A stretch of DNA of 47,659 nucleotides, taken from Rhodothermaceae bacterium bin80 (GTDB lineage: Bacteria; Bacteroidota; Rhodothermia; Rhodothermales; Bin80). The notes beneath the pieces are model-generated. The model had not been told where the DNA came from, did no database searches, and saw nothing but the letters and a program-made list of their open reading frames with translations. The position numbers were made by a program, and so were the translations under genes. The DNA lies in contig MPNB01000018.1 of assembly GCA_002238805.1 (NCBI GenBank), positions 1 to 47,659 on the forward strand. The letters run 5' to 3'. Of this stretch, positions 45,583-47,659 are shown one piece after another. Position 1 is the first letter of the stretch; every line of letters begins with the position of its first letter.

Positions 45583-45951
45583 ATGCCGGAGCTTGTTACG
45601 GCGCATGAACAGGCACCTGCATACCTCGTTGCTCCGATAGGGCACGACGATTGTCCAGCATCGAACTGTCCGAATGCGGAGAATATTGGAGTGGAGTATA
45701 AATGTGACTATATATGTGCGCCAGTTTGGCCCGGGGAACCATTGCTCCAAATCTCGGGGCCGTGGAAATACTTCATATGTTGTCCAGATTGCAACTTCGT
45801 CCAGCACAGCACGGAGCTAGAGATTGACGAAAGAACGGTTGCGGGCTGTTATTGCCAGGCACACGCATCGCAAGTTGCCCCCGCAAGAAGCAGCACTGGG
45901 ACGGCGTTCCCTATGGGTTATAATTTAGTTCTGGAAACTATTGACATTTAA
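45583..45951 (+). CDS. Cysteine-rich hypothetical protein
   Basis: A 122-residue frame with about ten cysteines: HDDCPASNC, YKCDYIC, FICCPDC and AGCYCQ. This density suggests zinc binding or disulfides. There is no signal peptide and no recognised family. ATG 45583 is the only start in frame. It lies about 50 bases before the leader-peptide ORF in the same direction, so it may belong to that locus. It could also be a chance frame. Confidence 0.35.
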   Translation: MPELVTAHEQAPAYLVAPIGHDDCPASNCPNAENIGVEYKCDYICAPVWPGEPLLQISGPWKYFICCPDCNFVQHSTELEIDERTVAGCYCQAHASQVAPARSSTGTAFPMGYNLVLETIDI

Positions 45952-46002
45952 ACTAGGCAGCCCTACACTGTCACTTTGCTAGTTCCATAACAAAACTAGA
46001 CC

Positions 46003-46191
46003 ATGAAACATTTTAAACGCTGGGCACTCCATTCAGTATTAGCATTGCTGGTTGCAGTAACCTTGGGAGGAGCTACGCTAGAGGATTCTTCGAATGCTGT
46101 CTAGGAAGAGGCTCCTACACAGTGCTCCTACTGTATCATCTATGATCGGGAGACCGGCGAAACGATCCAGTATGGTTCGAAGACTCCTTAG
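46003..46191 (+). pseudogene. Secreted small peptide ORF interrupted by TAG (leader peptide of propeller locus)
   Basis: ATG 46003 starts a clear signal-peptide sequence: MKHFKRWALH, then SVLALLVAVTLGGA, then LEDSSNAV. An in-frame TAG ends it at 46102-46104 after 33 residues. Reading on in the same frame gives EEAPTQCSYCIIYDRETGET and a normal stop at 46189-46191, a 61-residue product plus the TAG position. Small exported peptides with a short cysteine-containing tail are typically encoded just before six-bladed beta-propeller proteins in Bacteroidota (for example, the NVEALA family). Either the TAG is a recent nonsense mutation, a sequence error, or only the short form is made. The beta-propeller gene follows. 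Confidence 0.55.
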
Positions 46192-46216
46192 GGACCTTGA
46201 CCATGGAGGGCTGTGC

Positions 46217-47269
46217 ATGCTATTGCGAGTGACAGAATTCTCAGACTGTGGAGCGCTACTACTGCCTTCCCGTCTCCCCTCCCATTCAATAAGCAGCGCC
46301 CGGATTTTCGGGTGCTGTCTTATTTGCTTGTTTCTGGGGTCAGCCGCTATTGCGCAGGATGAAGGGCTGCGGTACCTGACCGATGTCGGTACTCCACCGA
46401 TATCTGCGGTCATCAGCTACACCCCGATTGGCGATGGTACTGCCATCGTTGTAGACAATGCGGACAATATCTTCCAGGTGATATCCGATCAGCGGACGAC
46501 TATGATTGCCCAAGGTGGGGCAGGGCCCTGCGAACTTCAGGAGGTGACGTCCTACACTGTCGGCAGCGATACTCTGTACGTATTTGATGCTCAACAGAGT
46601 CGGATTACAGGGTACCACATTAGCAGTGGAGACTGCACAGCGGAAATCGGTCTTCCAGAGCTCGCGCGATTTTCGAGTATCGGAAGGGTTGGTGGATCGT
46701 TCTATCTGGCCATGACCAGGTATACCAGTGTGTCTCCTTCTGATGAGACCCTGCTGTATCGTCTCAGTGCTTCTGGGACGCTTGAGCCTTTGGGTCTGAC
46801 TTTGGCTGATCTCAAGGCTGATCTGCTGATTACGTCTGGGAGAGTGGGTCGAAGAATTTCGCGGATCAAGGAAAAAGATGGAGTGCTTTACTTTCTCTTG
46901 CCGCTATCGCATAGGGTCTGGCGATACGACACGCGAACTGACCAGGTGTCATCCATCATTCTACGTAATGAGTCCCCGGATATTTCCGAATACTCTAATA
47001 CCACAGATCTGGAGGCTATTGGGCGAGTTCTCATAGGGTTAGAGAGGGAATTGGATTTGTTTCTGATGGACGATCATATAGTCGTAATGTCTAACTTCCA
47101 ACACCAGTTTCAGTTGGGGGTCTATTCCTATTCGGGAGACTTGGTTGTCAAGGACGTTTCGCGCCCCGTTGATTTTGCTGAGCGTGGCAGCTTGTACTCC
47201 CTCAAGGAGACTGACTCAGAATCAACACCTTATAGTATTCAGGCCGTGGCCTTGCCCCAGCCACGTTGA
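46217..47269 (+). CDS. Secreted six-bladed beta-propeller protein
   Basis: About 350 residues from ATG 46217 (a TTG frame to 46094 would overlap the small peptide). A signal peptide precedes AIAQDEG (hydrophobic IFGCCLICLFLGSAA; cleavage after AIA), so the protein is exported. The rest is a chain of repeated four-strand blades such as IVVDNADNIFQV, LYVFDAQQSRITGYH, FYLAMTRYTSVSP, LYFLLPLSHRVWRYD and QLGVYSYSGDLV. This is the NHL/TolB-like six-bladed pattern. Function unknown; homologues are thought to bind ligands or peptides at the cell surface. Its place after a tiny secreted peptide suggests the two act together. Confidence 0.7.
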   Translation: MLLRVTEFSDCGALLLPSRLPSHSISSARIFGCCLICLFLGSAAIAQDEGLRYLTDVGTPPISAVISYTPIGDGTAIVVDNADNIFQVISDQRTTMIAQGGAGPCELQEVTSYTVGSDTLYVFDAQQSRITGYHISSGDCTAEIGLPELARFSSIGRVGGSFYLAMTRYTSVSPSDETLLYRLSASGTLEPLGLTLADLKADLLITSGRVGRRISRIKEKDGVLYFLLPLSHRVWRYDTRTDQVSSIILRNESPDISEYSNTTDLEAIGRVLIGLERELDLFLMDDHIVVMSNFQHQFQLGVYSYSGDLVVKDVSRPVDFAERGSLYSLKETDSESTPYSIQAVALPQPR

Positions 47270-47659
47270 GGGCGTTCAGCCATAAAATCGTTTCGGGGGG
47301 CGCTTTGAGGCGGAGTGGCAGTTGGCCTAGCCTGAATTTCCAACCACGTTTTTTGCGGTCGGGTTCGGTATCCAGGCCTATGAGGATTTAGACATATTCA
47401 ATGATGAGGTTTCGATCCTGCATCCAGGAGATTGGGCCTTGGGCTCCGACATACCCAGCTGCACGAAGTTCTGTGTTATGTGCCCGTCGAGTGAGTCGTA
47501 CGACGATTTGGTCATTTTGGGTGATGATCGTAGCGGGCGCATTGACGAATTTGTTAAAGATGGTTCGGCTTTTCGCCGTCTGATAGCGGGGGCCCAGTCG
47601 CTGTGCCAAGACCTGGTAGAGCGTACTGGCGATGAGCGTCAGTTGTAAATCCAGGTCAA
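47270..47659. other. Window end, no firm gene
   Basis: A plus-strand frame without ATG runs from 47331 to a TAA at 47646-47648, with SCTKFCVMCPSSES and ILGDDRSGRIDEFV. It could be the remains of another gene of this locus or a chance frame. Nothing else is seen. Confidence 0.25.

Noticed and set aside
47388..47609. 73-residue minus-strand frame at the window end
   Set aside because: It has no motif, and a plus-strand frame competes over the same bases; neither is strong.

Overview
The window looks like chromosomal DNA of a free-living, aerobic, Gram-negative bacterium, most likely in or near the Rhodothermota/Bacteroidota. This is an inference. It rests on a heme operon that includes a chlorite-dismutase-family gene (hemQ), a fused IcmF mutase, a secreted six-bladed beta-propeller protein preceded by a tiny signal-peptide ORF, an FGly sulfatase, and the scarcity of Shine-Dalgarno sequences. 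No rRNA, tRNA or CRISPR array was seen.

Layout. 1-6.8 kb is accessory DNA on the minus strand: a repeat-rich adhesin-like protein, an ATPase-TPR protein, and a second ATPase that overlaps it by ATGA and is split by a frameshift. A palindrome lies just upstream of this pair. 6.8-7.8 kb holds a decayed transposase start. 7.8-11.2 kb (minus) holds a SixA-like phosphatase, a DUF4389 membrane protein, uppS, and a winged-helix regulator overlapping a membrane-protein gene. 11.2-12.1 kb is an ISL3-family transposase remnant. 12.2-14.4 kb (plus) has a D-threonine-aldolase-like gene and a zinc alcohol dehydrogenase ending in a clear terminator.

14.4-22.4 kb is one tightly packed plus-strand operon, hemA-hemC-hemD-hemB-hemQ-hemE-hemH-hemY, covering glutamyl-tRNA to heme. 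The hemQ product keeps the catalytic Tyr of coproheme decarboxylase. The ferrochelatase has the MAYG Tyr and IRxGR signature of coproporphyrin ferrochelatases. The operon therefore probably encodes the coproporphyrin-dependent route rather than the protoporphyrin route.

22.6-30.4 kb: an IolE-like TIM-barrel gene, xth, then a minus-strand DUF1761-ligA-polA run and a VOC-family gene. PolA has lost all four proofreading carboxylates and carries Tyr at the O-helix nucleotide-selectivity position. 30.4-34.8 kb: an intergenic G-rich repeat, a small ORF, a phosphodiester glycosidase, DUF3052, a lipoprotein sulfatase and a membrane protein. 34.9-38.5 kb: icmF followed by a broken thymidylate kinase gene. 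39.1-43.4 kb: a membrane fatty acid hydroxylase, recG and a Tat-type intradiol dioxygenase. 43.7-47.7 kb is accessory again: a stand-alone AAA ATPase, small ORFs including a cysteine-rich one, and the leader-peptide plus beta-propeller pair.
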